A stretch of 17,418 nucleotides of DNA from Methylorubrum extorquens (GTDB lineage Bacteria > Pseudomonadota > Alphaproteobacteria > Rhizobiales > Beijerinckiaceae). The translations under genes and the position numbers were made by a program. The DNA lies in the NCBI GenBank assembly GCA_019695455.1, contig JAEUAC010000195.1, forward strand, positions 1-17,418. Direction: 5' to 3'. Positions 7,501 through 13,803 of the stretch are shown in pieces. Below the pieces are notes generated by a model that saw nothing but the letters and a program-made list of their open reading frames with translations, was not told the origin of the DNA and searched no databases. The stretch's first letter is position 1, and every line of letters begins with the position of its first letter.

Positions 7501-8988
7501 GAGTACCGGGCGAGCGTGCGCGGCCTCGCCGCGCCGCAGACCCGCAGCCTCGGGCTGCCGCCGACCGACATCACGGCCTCCGGCCGTCTCACGGGCGAGC
7601 GCGCCACCATCGACGCGACCGTCGTGGCCGGCCGGGCCGGACAGGTCCGCATCGGCGGCTCGGTCCCGACGGACGGGACCGGCGCGCTCGACGTCACGGT
7701 GCGCGGCGGGATCGATGCCGGCGTCGCGACCACGGGTCTCCTGGCCGCCGCCGGTCGCCGCCTCACGGGCCGCGTCGAGATCGACGCCCGGGTCGCCGGC
7801 ACCCTCGCCGCCCCGCGGGCGAGCGGGACGGCGACGCTGTCGGGCGGCACCTTCACGGACGCCATCCAGGGCACGCAGTTCGGCAACCTCCAGGCCCGCA
7901 TCGTCGCGCGCGGCGACGAGGTCGTGATCGAGCAGGCCTCGGCCACCGCCCGGAACGGCGGCACGGTCACGGCCTCCGGCCGCGTCCGGCTCGACCCGGG
8001 CGCGGGGTTCCCGGGCGAGATCCGGCTCGCGGGCCAGCGGGCCGAACTGACCCGCAGCGCCCTCGCGACCACGGTCGCGAACCTGCAGATCGCGCTCTCG
8101 GGTCCCCTGGCGCGGGATCCCCGCGTGACGGGCCGGATCGACATCGTGACGCTCGACGTCACGGTGCCGGAGAACCTCGGCGCCACGCTCGGCCCGCTGC
8201 CCAACACGCGCCACCTCAACCCGACCCGGACGGCCCGCGCCCGCCTCGCCCAGAACGCGGCCGCGAAGGGCCGGAACGGCCGCGCCGCGCCCGCCTTCAA
8301 CGCCTCGCTCGACCTGACCCTGAACGCGCCCGGCCGCATCTACGTGCGCGGGCGCGGCCTCAACGCCGAGCTCGGCGGCAGCATCCGGGTCACGGGCACG
8401 CTCGCCCAGCCGGCCATCAACGGCGGCTTCGATCTCCGCTCCGGCACGTTCCAGGTGATCTCGTCGCGGCTCGACTTCACCCGGGGACGGCTCACCTTCT
8501 CGGGCGACCTCACGCCGGAGCTCGACTTCGTGGCGAGCACCAACGCGGGCGGTGCCGCGATCGAGATCGCCGTGACGGGCCCGGCCGCCTCGCCGAACTT
8601 CGAGTTCCGGTCGAGCCCGGACCTGCCGCGCGACGAGATCCTGTCGCGCCTCCTGTTCAACTCGCCCTCGGGCCAGCTCACCACGGGCCAGGCCCTGGCG
8701 CTGGCGCAGGCCGCCGCGCAGTTCTCGGGCGGCGGCGGGGGCGGCGCCTTCGAGGACCTGCGGCGCTCGCTGGGCCTCGGCAGCCTCGACGTCAGCGCCG
8801 GCACGGGCGGCCTCGGGGTCGGGGCCAACAAGGCCATCAACGACCGGCTCTCGATCGGCGCGACGGCGGGCGCCACCGGCGCCGGCGTCGGCGCGACGCT
8901 CCGCATCACGGACGAGATCAAGCTGAAGGGCGAGTTCTCCGCCCCCGGCGGCTCCTCCGTCGGCATCGCGGCCGAATACGAGTGGTAG
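4510..8988 (+). CDS. tamB: TamB, translocation/assembly module inner-membrane component (DUF490)
   Basis: Very long periplasm-spanning protein anchored in the inner membrane, partner of TamA and a member of the AsmA-like/bridge-type lipid-transfer group. The 1492-residue product has one N-terminal membrane anchor (about 66-85), then more than a thousand residues of repetitive beta-rich sequence full of short TG, DG and AR turns. It ends in a TamB/DUF490 domain (about 1150-1492) with a conserved GGFDLRSGTF segment near 1305, PDLPRDEILSRLLF near 1370-1385 and a terminal EYEW. ATG 4510 follows the tamA stop by 2 bases. It has no clear Shine-Dalgarno site, so translation may depend on coupling to tamA. 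Residues ~15-60 are encoded by palindromic repeat sequence (4556-4687) and look non-native. The only other in-frame start before the membrane anchor is GTG 4594. The family and most of the extent are secure; the true start is uncertain. Confidence 0.92.
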   Translation: MADRRSPDIHTAPCAPFSPGGRRWHGGAVTDEGAVGPWRTPRPTPADAGATAPPRGRRWAGTGRASSIVALLLVVLSLVGFAAATVAQDGSDRGVLANLISRALSTPATRVSIGAVEGALSSDATIRDIEISDRDGVWLKLDRARIVWRRLALLQRRLEIDRLEIGTIDIARRPIPAEAAVAGEDAPLLPELPVKVEIKDFLLQTLALGEPILGTPARIAMNGAAKLGNPQEGLDLRFDARRLDAGGTVAARLSLVPQGERLTLSLVVDEPAGGLLARAASIPGLPPVKLDLGGEGTLDAFAARLAFDGGPEIGATGTTTVNRQGTARRIALDLQARIAGLLPELAAPIFAGTTRLTGDALYADDGAIAIPGIALVASAARLDVAGGLTAAKVADLRVTAANLPNADGRRTALSGTEIGRLAFDARITDRIEAPRVVATLAVEDARTARGRLDRLDASFTSDPAPPTPGGRSRLQIAANLRATGLVPEDAALARAIGPTVTADLKGLATTDGVLEADLAEIRTTTVSARYVGRLASNELRGRLEASAGDLSRFAGLAGVALAGTATVAADVEGTPRANRYNAVLDAKLARFATGIAQVDGLFGGQAALAGTARLAPDGSVRFEEMRLTSGNATARIDGVAAQTPTSNLTVAVTIPDLRKVDGRVSGRGTLTGQLTGSVQSPDAALRLAVENATAIGRPVPRLIADIVGRDLVRAPDVRLTLNGEIDRKPARGTLGIARAADGTIRADGIDLQVGSVSLKGGVTLDPAFLATGRIMIQAGNLDDLSALALQKLSGTLDADVTLATPAGGQDARIVAKGERIAGFGAVVDRLDANLTLADIRRRPRIAGSVAIDEARIAGETISRVRLDATGTDGASDVVLTAAARGFALDARARIVPGDRTRIEILQFGATRDGRRIALAGPATVTLADGGAELRNVAIALGSGRLSVEGKVGSALDLRVEARAVPLSAADVVVPGLGLAGTFEGSASIAGTPSRPTGEYRASVRGLAAPQTRSLGLPPTDITASGRLTGERATIDATVVAGRAGQVRIGGSVPTDGTGALDVTVRGGIDAGVATTGLLAAAGRRLTGRVEIDARVAGTLAAPRASGTATLSGGTFTDAIQGTQFGNLQARIVARGDEVVIEQASATARNGGTVTASGRVRLDPGAGFPGEIRLAGQRAELTRSALATTVANLQIALSGPLARDPRVTGRIDIVTLDVTVPENLGATLGPLPNTRHLNPTRTARARLAQNAAAKGRNGRAAPAFNASLDLTLNAPGRIYVRGRGLNAELGGSIRVTGTLAQPAINGGFDLRSGTFQVISSRLDFTRGRLTFSGDLTPELDFVASTNAGGAAIEIAVTGPAASPNFEFRSSPDLPRDEILSRLLFNSPSGQLTTGQALALAQAAAQFSGGGGGGAFEDLRRSLGLGSLDVSAGTGGLGVGANKAINDRLSIGATAGATGAGVGATLRITDEIKLKGEFSAPGGSSVGIAAEYEW
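4556..4687. repeat. Palindromic repeat block embedded in the 5' end of tamB
   Basis: A cluster of short palindromes typical of a dispersed intergenic element: a 9 bp stem with a 5-base loop (4556-4564 with 4570-4578), a 6 bp stem cacggc/gccgtg with a 3-base loop (4582-4596), and the 7 bp stem ccccggc/gccgggg (4640-4657), which is also found at 76-93 and 197-214. The string gggagaaggtgg occurs at both 4570-4581 and 4675-4686, bracketing the element. It lies inside the tamB reading frame and is translated into a Pro/Gly/Arg-rich stretch if tamB starts at 4510. Confidence 0.7.
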
Positions 8989-9013
8989 GGCGGCCGGACC
9001 GGGCCTCGCCATC

Positions 9014-9028
9014 GCGGACCGCGTCCGC
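9014..9028. terminator. Weak hairpin between tamB and the convergent small-protein gene
   Basis: A 6 bp inverted repeat, gcggac/gtccgc, with a 3-base loop lies in the 91-base gap between the tamB stop and the stop of the opposing gene. It has no T-run. In sequence this GC-rich, such hairpins arise easily by chance, so I hold this only as a possibility. Confidence 0.25.
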
Positions 9029-9079
9029 CCGGCGTCGAGGGTCGCCGCCCCGGCCCGAGGACGCCCGGATCGCTCCCGG

Positions 9080-9463
9080 TCAGGTCGTCTCCGTCGTCCG
9101 TCCCGGCCGCAGCTCGCGCCGGCGGCCTCCGAGCGGCGCGCGGGGCAGGAGCGCGGCCAGGACGAGGCACAGGACCGTCGGGGCCAGCCATTCGCCGAGG
9201 CGGGCGCCACCCGCCGTCCAGCCGCCCGGCCAGAGCGTGACGAAGAAGGCCGTCGGGTCGCCGAGGAGCGGCTTCAGGGCGCGCTCCGCCTGGGCGGCCT
9301 CGCGGGCGTAGAAGAAGAGCGAGACGGCCGCGGCCGCGTGCCAGGCCCAGCCCCGGACCCGGAACGGCTGGAGCAGGCCGGACACGATCGCCATCAGGGC
9401 GAACCCGACCACGCAATGCGAGACGACGGGATGGCGGACCACCCAGGCGAGGAGCTCGCTCAC
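9080..9463 (-). CDS. Small membrane protein of unknown function
   Basis: I do not recognise this family. The GTG start at 9463 overlaps the stop of the upstream DUF1796 gene in a GTGA arrangement, which implies translational coupling and supports both start and reality. The 127-residue product has about three hydrophobic segments: near 14-33 (HPVVSHCVVGFALMAIVSGL), near 38-53 (the AWHAAAAVSLFFYA stretch) and near 93-110 (LAPTVLCLVLAALLP). A polar loop rich in Trp, Gly and Pro lies between the second and third, and a basic, hydrophilic tail ends the protein (GGRRRELRPGRTTETT). No enzymatic motif or lipobox is visible. It is probably an inner-membrane protein working with the DUF1796 partner; no function can be assigned. 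Confidence 0.7.
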   Translation of the reverse strand: MSELLAWVVRHPVVSHCVVGFALMAIVSGLLQPFRVRGWAWHAAAAVSLFFYAREAAQAERALKPLLGDPTAFFVTLWPGGWTAGGARLGEWLAPTVLCLVLAALLPRAPLGGRRRELRPGRTTETT

Positions 9464-10248
9464 GGGGCCGACAGCCCGGCCTCGAAGCCGGCCGCGAGCG
9501 CGCGCAGCGCATCCTGGAAGAAGGCCTCGTCCTCCGGATCGGGGAAGAGCACGCCGTTGGAGCGCGACCGCGTCCGCAGGTCCACGGCGAGGACCGGGCA
9601 TCCGGGTCCGCTTCCGGGCCCGACGCTCTGCGACCAGGAGCGCTCCGGCTCGCCGCCGCGCGCCGTGATCACGACGAGCGCGTTGCGGGCCGGGCCGGCC
9701 CCGAGGCGGCGGGCGAGCGCCGCCACGTCGTCCGCCGGCCAGGCCACCTCGCTCATCATGTAGAAGAGGTTCGCGTGGCCCGGCCCCAGCACCCGGCGCA
9801 TGCGCCGCACCGCCCGGCCGAGCGCCTGCCGGTCGGTCGCGGACCCTGCCGGATCGTGGTGGTTGAAGAGGATCGGCAGGCAGTAGCGCGCCTCGTAGGC
9901 GAGGTGGCGGCATTGCCGCTTCGCGCCGTGGGTCCGCTCCGCGGCCGGCACGGACCGGAGGTGTTCGGGCGCCAGGAAGGCCGCGAAGCCGTCGTCCAGG
10001 CCCTCGGCGATCAGGCCCGGGGCCGAGAAGATCCAGTCGAGCGGCCCGGTCCAGCGCCGCAGACCCGCCGCCCGGAGAGAGGAGGCGACGTGGCAGAAGG
10101 TCCCGAAGGCGACGTGGTTGACGCGCGGCAGCGGCCGGAACCGGTCGACGAGGCGCGCCGCGAGCGAGCGCCCGGGGCCCGCGGCGCTGCCGTCGGCGGT
10201 CCTCACCGCGGCCGCGCGCCGGCGCGGCGGCTTGCCGTGACGCGCCAT
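9460..10248 (-). CDS. DUF1796-type putative papain-like cysteine peptidase
   Basis: The 262-residue product resembles the DUF1796 family, predicted from fold and conserved residues to be papain-like cysteine peptidases; the activity is not proven. The characteristic block runs from about 45 to 75: FGTFCHVASSLRAAGLRR followed by GPLDWIF, with Cys52 as the candidate nucleophile and Asp71 in the DW pair. FNHHDP at 128-133 supplies a candidate histidine. A basic, disordered-looking N-terminus of ~40 residues precedes the domain. ATG 10248 is taken as the start; GTG 10206 would remove 14 residues and widen the 42-base gap to the divergent rmlA. Neither has a good Shine-Dalgarno site. Family members are often found near glycosyltransferase or polysaccharide genes, which fits the neighbouring rhamnose and capsule genes. 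It is co-transcribed with the small membrane protein, overlapping it by 4 bases. Confidence 0.75.
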   Translation of the reverse strand: MARHGKPPRRRAAAVRTADGSAAGPGRSLAARLVDRFRPLPRVNHVAFGTFCHVASSLRAAGLRRWTGPLDWIFSAPGLIAEGLDDGFAAFLAPEHLRSVPAAERTHGAKRQCRHLAYEARYCLPILFNHHDPAGSATDRQALGRAVRRMRRVLGPGHANLFYMMSEVAWPADDVAALARRLGAGPARNALVVITARGGEPERSWSQSVGPGSGPGCPVLAVDLRTRSRSNGVLFPDPEDEAFFQDALRALAAGFEAGLSAP

Positions 10249-10290
10249 CCGTGGAAAAGCCCCGCCGCTTGGGGGCGCGAGGGCGTAGGC

Positions 10291-11169
10291 GTGGTCGAAA
10301 AGGGCATCATCCTGGCGGGGGGCAACGGCACGCGCCTCTATCCCACGACCCGCGCCGTCAGCAAGCAGCTGCTGCCGATCTACGACAAGCCGCTGATCTA
10401 TTATCCGCTGACGACCCTCATGCTGGCCGGGATCCGGGAGATCCTGCTGATCTCGACGCCCCACCACCTGCCGCTCTACCGCGACCTGCTCGGCACGGGC
10501 GCGCAATGGGGCCTCGCGATCGACTACGCCGAACAGGCCGAGCCGAGGGGGCTGGCCGAAGCCTTCATCATCGGCGAGCGCTTCATCGACGGCGGCTCCT
10601 GCGCACTCGCCCTCGGCGACAACGTCTTCTACGGCGCCGGCATGACGGGCCGCCTCGAGACCGCCGCCCGGCTCGACTCGGGGGCCGTCGTGTTCGCCTA
10701 CCCGGTGGCGGACGCGACCGCCTTCGGCGTCGTCGAGGTGGACGGGGCCGGCAACGCGCTCTCGATCGAGGAGAAGCCGTCCAGGCCCAAGAGCGACCTC
10801 GCCGTGACGGGCCTCTACTTCTACGATTCGGACGTCGTCGAGATCGCCAAGGGCGTGACGCCGTCGGCGCGCGGCGAGGTCGAGATCACGTCCGTGAACG
10901 AGCACTATCTCCGGCGGCGCAAGCTCAAGGTCGAGATCCTGCCGCGCGGCACGGCCTGGCTCGACACGGGCACGGTGGACGCCATGCACGAGGCGTCGGC
11001 CTTCGTGCGCGCCATCGAGCACCGGCAGGGCCTCAAGGTCGCCTGCCCCGAGGAGGTCGCCTGGCGCCGCGGCTACATCGACACCGACGCGCTGCTCGCC
11101 ATCGCGACGGGCCTGAAGAACGAGTACGGTGCCTATCTCAAGCGGCTGGCCACCCAGGTCACGCATTGA
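10291..11169 (+). CDS. rfbA: Glucose-1-phosphate thymidylyltransferase (RmlA/RfbA)
   Basis: Cytoplasmic enzyme joining dTTP and glucose-1-phosphate to give dTDP-glucose and pyrophosphate, the first step to dTDP-L-rhamnose; in the family it is inhibited by the end product. The protein is 292 residues, standard for RmlA. The nucleotidyltransferase signature GGNGTRLYPTT (10-20) with the following KQLLPIYDKP (25-34) binds dTTP; LGDNVFYG lies at 108-115 (metal-binding Asp110) and FGVVE at 145-149, with EKP at 161-163 and WLDTGT at 223-228. The GTG at 10291 matches the conserved N-terminus directly before the GIILAGG strand. The frame is open further upstream, but that sequence is antisense to the divergent DUF1796 gene. 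It is first in a compact rmlACBD operon. Confidence 0.96.
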   Translation: MVEKGIILAGGNGTRLYPTTRAVSKQLLPIYDKPLIYYPLTTLMLAGIREILLISTPHHLPLYRDLLGTGAQWGLAIDYAEQAEPRGLAEAFIIGERFIDGGSCALALGDNVFYGAGMTGRLETAARLDSGAVVFAYPVADATAFGVVEVDGAGNALSIEEKPSRPKSDLAVTGLYFYDSDVVEIAKGVTPSARGEVEITSVNEHYLRRRKLKVEILPRGTAWLDTGTVDAMHEASAFVRAIEHRQGLKVACPEEVAWRRGYIDTDALLAIATGLKNEYGAYLKRLATQVTH

Positions 11170-11173
11170 AGGA
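11169..11173 (+). promoter_or_regulatory. Ribosome binding site of rfbC
   Basis: An aagga sequence overlaps the last base of the rfbA stop codon and lies 9 bases before the TTG at 11183. It supports that TTG as the rfbC start, in preference to the in-frame ATG at 11129 inside rfbA. Confidence 0.55.
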
Positions 11174-11182
11174 TCGCTGCCC

Positions 11183-11749
11183 TTGGCCTCCGTCACCCTG
11201 CTGAAGCCGAAGCGCCACGGCGACGCGCGCGGCTGGTTCTCCGAGACCTACAGCCGCCGCGCCCTCGCGGCCCTCGGGATCGGCGAGGAGTTCGTGCAGG
11301 ACAACCAGTCCCTGTCGCGGCCGGCGGGCACCCTGCGGGGCCTGCACTTCCAGACGCCGCCGCACGGCCAGGGCAAGCTCGTGCGCTGCCTCGCGGGCCG
11401 CATCATGGATTACGCGGTCGACGTCCGGCGCGGCTCCCCGAGCTACGGCCGCTGGCTCGCGGCCGAGCTCTCGGCCGAGAACGGCCACCAGCTCTACGTG
11501 CCGGTCGGCTTCGCGCACGCCTTCCTCACGCTCGAGCCCGATTGCGCCGTCGCCTACAAGGTGACCGACTACTACGCGCCCGACTGCGACGGCGGCATCC
11601 GCTTCGACGACCCCGAGATCGGCATCGACTGGCCGATCCCGGCCGACCGCCTGATGCTCTCGGACAAGGACACGCGCCTGCCGCGCCTCGCCGAGTTCGA
11701 CTCGCCCTTCCCGTACGACGGCACGCCGCTGCCCGACAGGCTGGACTGA
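11183..11749 (+). CDS. rfbC: dTDP-4-dehydrorhamnose 3,5-epimerase (RmlC/RfbC)
   Basis: Cupin-fold epimerase converting dTDP-4-keto-6-deoxyglucose to dTDP-4-keto-L-rhamnose, third step of the pathway, cytoplasmic. From TTG 11183 the product is 188 residues, normal for RmlC. Conserved blocks are RGWFSETY (16-23), QDNQS (39-43), LRGLHFQ (51-57) with the likely catalytic base His55, QGKLVRC (63-69), DYAVDVRRGSPSYGRW (76-91), the GFAHAF segment (109-114) and KVTDYYAP (126-133) with the active-site tyrosine region. ATG 11129 would add 18 residues coded by the end of rfbA that do not resemble the family, so I prefer the TTG, which has an aagga site. The stop is 3 bases before rfbB. The gene order A-C-B-D agrees with the function. 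Confidence 0.94.
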   Translation: MASVTLLKPKRHGDARGWFSETYSRRALAALGIGEEFVQDNQSLSRPAGTLRGLHFQTPPHGQGKLVRCLAGRIMDYAVDVRRGSPSYGRWLAAELSAENGHQLYVPVGFAHAFLTLEPDCAVAYKVTDYYAPDCDGGIRFDDPEIGIDWPIPADRLMLSDKDTRLPRLAEFDSPFPYDGTPLPDRLD

Positions 11750-11752
11750 CCC

Positions 11753-12850
11753 ATGCGCGTCCTCGTCACGGGCGGTGCCGGCTTCATCGGCTCCGCCCTC
11801 GTCCGCCTGCTCGTCCGCGAGAGCGAGTACGAGATCCTGAACCTCGACAAGCTCACCTATGCGGGCTCGAAGACGACGGTCGCGGAGGTCTCGGCCGATC
11901 CCCGCTACCGGTTCGTCGAGGCCGACATCTGCGACGGGCCGCGGCTCGCCGGGATCATGGCCGAGTTCGATCCCGACACGATCGTCCACCTCGCGGCGGA
12001 GAGCCATGTCGACCGCTCGATCGACGGGCCCGACGCCTTCATCGAGACCAACATCGTCGGCACCTACCGGATGCTGCGGGCGGCGGCCGCGCACTGGGCC
12101 GGGCTCCCGGCGGGCCGCAAGGAGGCGTTCCGCTTCCACCACGTTTCGACGGACGAGGTCTACGGCTCGCTCGGGCCGACCGGCCTCTTCGTCGAGACGA
12201 CGCCCTACGACCCGCGCTCGCCGTATTCGGCCTCGAAGGCCGGCTCGGACAACCTCGTGCGGGCCTGGCACGCGACCTACGGGCTGCCGACCCTCGTCAC
12301 CAACTGCTCCAACAATTACGGCCCCTACCACTTCCCGGAGAAGCTGATCCCGCTCGTGATCCTGAAGGCGCTGGCCGGCGAGACGCTGCCCGTCTACGGC
12401 CGCGGCGAGAACGTGCGCGACTGGCTCTTCGTCGAGGACCACGCCCGGGCGCTGCGGCGGGTGTTCGAGGCGGGCACGCCCGGCGAGACCTACAACGTCG
12501 GCGGCAACAACGAGAAGCAGAACATCGAGGTCGTGCGCGCCATCTGCGCGCTGCTCGACCGGCTGCGCCCCCGGCCCGACGGCCGGCCCTACGCCGACCA
12601 GATCGGCTTCGTGACCGACCGGCCGGGCCACGACATGCGCTACGCGATCGACGCCTCCAAGCTGAAGCGGGACCTCGGCTGGGAGCCGCAGGAGACGTTC
12701 GAGACCGGCGTCGAGAAGACCGTGCGCTGGTATCTCGACAACGAGCCCTGGTGGCGCGCCATCCAGGCCAAGGCCTACGGCGGCGAGCGCCTCGGCCTGA
12801 CGGCGGACCCGGGGCCGCAGGCGTCCCCCGGCCCGCAGGCGGGCGCCTGA
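11753..12850 (+). CDS. rfbB: dTDP-glucose 4,6-dehydratase (RmlB/RfbB)
   Basis: NAD-dependent extended SDR enzyme that turns dTDP-glucose into dTDP-4-keto-6-deoxyglucose, second step of dTDP-L-rhamnose synthesis. The N-terminal Rossmann motif GGAGFIG is at 7-13. The STDEVYG block (132-138) carries the Thr-Asp-Glu residues of the dehydratase, and YSASK (158-162) the catalytic Tyr and Lys. NNYGPYHFPEKLIP (187-200) and ENVRDWLFVEDH (219-230) bind the sugar nucleotide. At 365 residues it is slightly longer than usual, because of a C-terminal tail with a duplicated PGPQA (353-357 and 359-363). The start ATG follows the rfbC stop by 3 bases, and the stop overlaps the rfbD start by one base (TGATG), so coupled translation is likely. 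Confidence 0.96.
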   Translation: MRVLVTGGAGFIGSALVRLLVRESEYEILNLDKLTYAGSKTTVAEVSADPRYRFVEADICDGPRLAGIMAEFDPDTIVHLAAESHVDRSIDGPDAFIETNIVGTYRMLRAAAAHWAGLPAGRKEAFRFHHVSTDEVYGSLGPTGLFVETTPYDPRSPYSASKAGSDNLVRAWHATYGLPTLVTNCSNNYGPYHFPEKLIPLVILKALAGETLPVYGRGENVRDWLFVEDHARALRRVFEAGTPGETYNVGGNNEKQNIEVVRAICALLDRLRPRPDGRPYADQIGFVTDRPGHDMRYAIDASKLKRDLGWEPQETFETGVEKTVRWYLDNEPWWRAIQAKAYGGERLGLTADPGPQASPGPQAGA

Positions 12851-13719
12851 TGGACGTCCTCCTCACGGGCGGGACGGGCCAGGTCGGCACCGAGCTGCAG
12901 CGCCTCGACTGGCCGGCCGGCATCACGCTCCACGCGCCCGGCCGCGACGTCCTCGACCTCGCCGATCCCGCCTCCGTGGCGCGGGTCGCGTCGTCGCGCC
13001 CCTGGGGCGCCATCGTCTCGTCGGGCGCCTACACGGCGGTCGACAAGGCGGAGACGGAGGTCGGTCCGGCCTGGCTCGTGAACGCGGTCGCGCCCGCCAT
13101 CCTGGCCCGGCGGGCGGCGGAGGCCGGGATCCCGATCGTGCAGGTCTCGACGGACTACGTCTTCGACGGGACCGGGGACGGCTATTACGGCGAGGAGGAG
13201 CCGGTGCGGCCCCTCAACGTCTACGGCGCCTCCAAGGAAGGCGGCGAGCAGGCGGTCCGCACGGCCAATCCCAACCACGCGATCGTCAGGACGGCCTGGG
13301 TCGTGAGCCCGCACGGCAAGAACTTCGTCCGGACCATGCTGCGGCTCGCGGCAGAGCGGGACGCCCTGACGGTGGTCGGCGACCAGCGCGGCTGCCCGAC
13401 CTTCGCGGGCGATCTCGCGGCGGCGCTCCGCGACGTCACGCTCGCCCTGATGGGCGGCCGGGGGCGGTCGGGCACGTACCATTTCGTCAATGCCGGCGAG
13501 GCGACCTGGGCCGAGTTCGCGCAGGCGATCTTCGCGGCCTCCGCCCGGCGCGGCGGCCCGTCCGCCGCGGTCCGGGCCATCACGACCGCCGAGTACCCGA
13601 CGCCCGCGAAGCGGCCCGCGAATTCGCGCCTCGCCACCGGCCGGATCGCCGAGGCCTTCGGCATCGGTCCCCGTCCGTGGACCGAGGCCCTCGACGACAC
13701 GATCGCCCAGCTCGTCTGA
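12850..13719 (+). CDS. rfbD: dTDP-4-dehydrorhamnose reductase (RmlD/RfbD)
   Basis: NAD(P)H-dependent reductase completing dTDP-L-rhamnose synthesis. The protein is 289 residues, standard for the family. Visible motifs are the cofactor loop GGTGQVG (7-13), SSGAYTAVDKAE (57-68), VSTDYVFDG (99-107) with the conserved Thr/Ser, YGASK (125-129) with the catalytic Tyr125 and Lys129, and GDQRGCPT (177-184). Near the C-terminus are TPAKRPANSRL (251-261) and a terminal LDD helix, both typical of RmlD. ATG 12850 overlaps the rfbB stop. It is the last gene of the operon and is followed by a hairpin before a convergent gene. Confidence 0.95.
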   Translation: MDVLLTGGTGQVGTELQRLDWPAGITLHAPGRDVLDLADPASVARVASSRPWGAIVSSGAYTAVDKAETEVGPAWLVNAVAPAILARRAAEAGIPIVQVSTDYVFDGTGDGYYGEEEPVRPLNVYGASKEGGEQAVRTANPNHAIVRTAWVVSPHGKNFVRTMLRLAAERDALTVVGDQRGCPTFAGDLAAALRDVTLALMGGRGRSGTYHFVNAGEATWAEFAQAIFAASARRGGPSAAVRAITTAEYPTPAKRPANSRLATGRIAEAFGIGPRPWTEALDDTIAQLV

Positions 13720-13725
13720 TCCGCC

Positions 13726-13748
13726 CGGCCCGGACCAGGCCCGGGCCG
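13726..13748. terminator. Hairpin downstream of rfbD
   Basis: An 8 bp perfect inverted repeat, cggcccgg/ccgggccg, with a 7-base loop starts 6 bases after the rfbD stop, in the 84-base gap between convergent genes. It has no T-run, so termination is plausible but not certain. The remainder of the gap is GC-rich with a short palindrome, gcccgcgggc, at 13794-13803. Confidence 0.4.
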
Positions 13749-13803
13749 TCGTCGGGGCGGGCGGGCCACGGCAGCTCGCGCCGCCCACGCCGCGCCCGCG
13801 GGC

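Noticed and set aside
8989..9079. A further gene in the gap after tamB
   Set aside because: The gap between convergent stops is only 91 bases, and I see no start codon with a ribosome site or coding-like pattern.
4480..9210. A 1576-codon open frame on the minus strand opposite tamB
   Set aside because: It is a by-product of extreme GC3 composition. Its translation is a low-complexity Arg/Gly/Ala/Asp chain with no domain, while the plus strand carries a clear TamB with a membrane anchor and the C-terminal DUF490 motifs.
9775..10290. Longer rfbA starting at ATG 9775
   Set aside because: The added 172 residues are antisense to the DUF1796 gene and low-complexity. The RmlA fold begins at GTG 10291.
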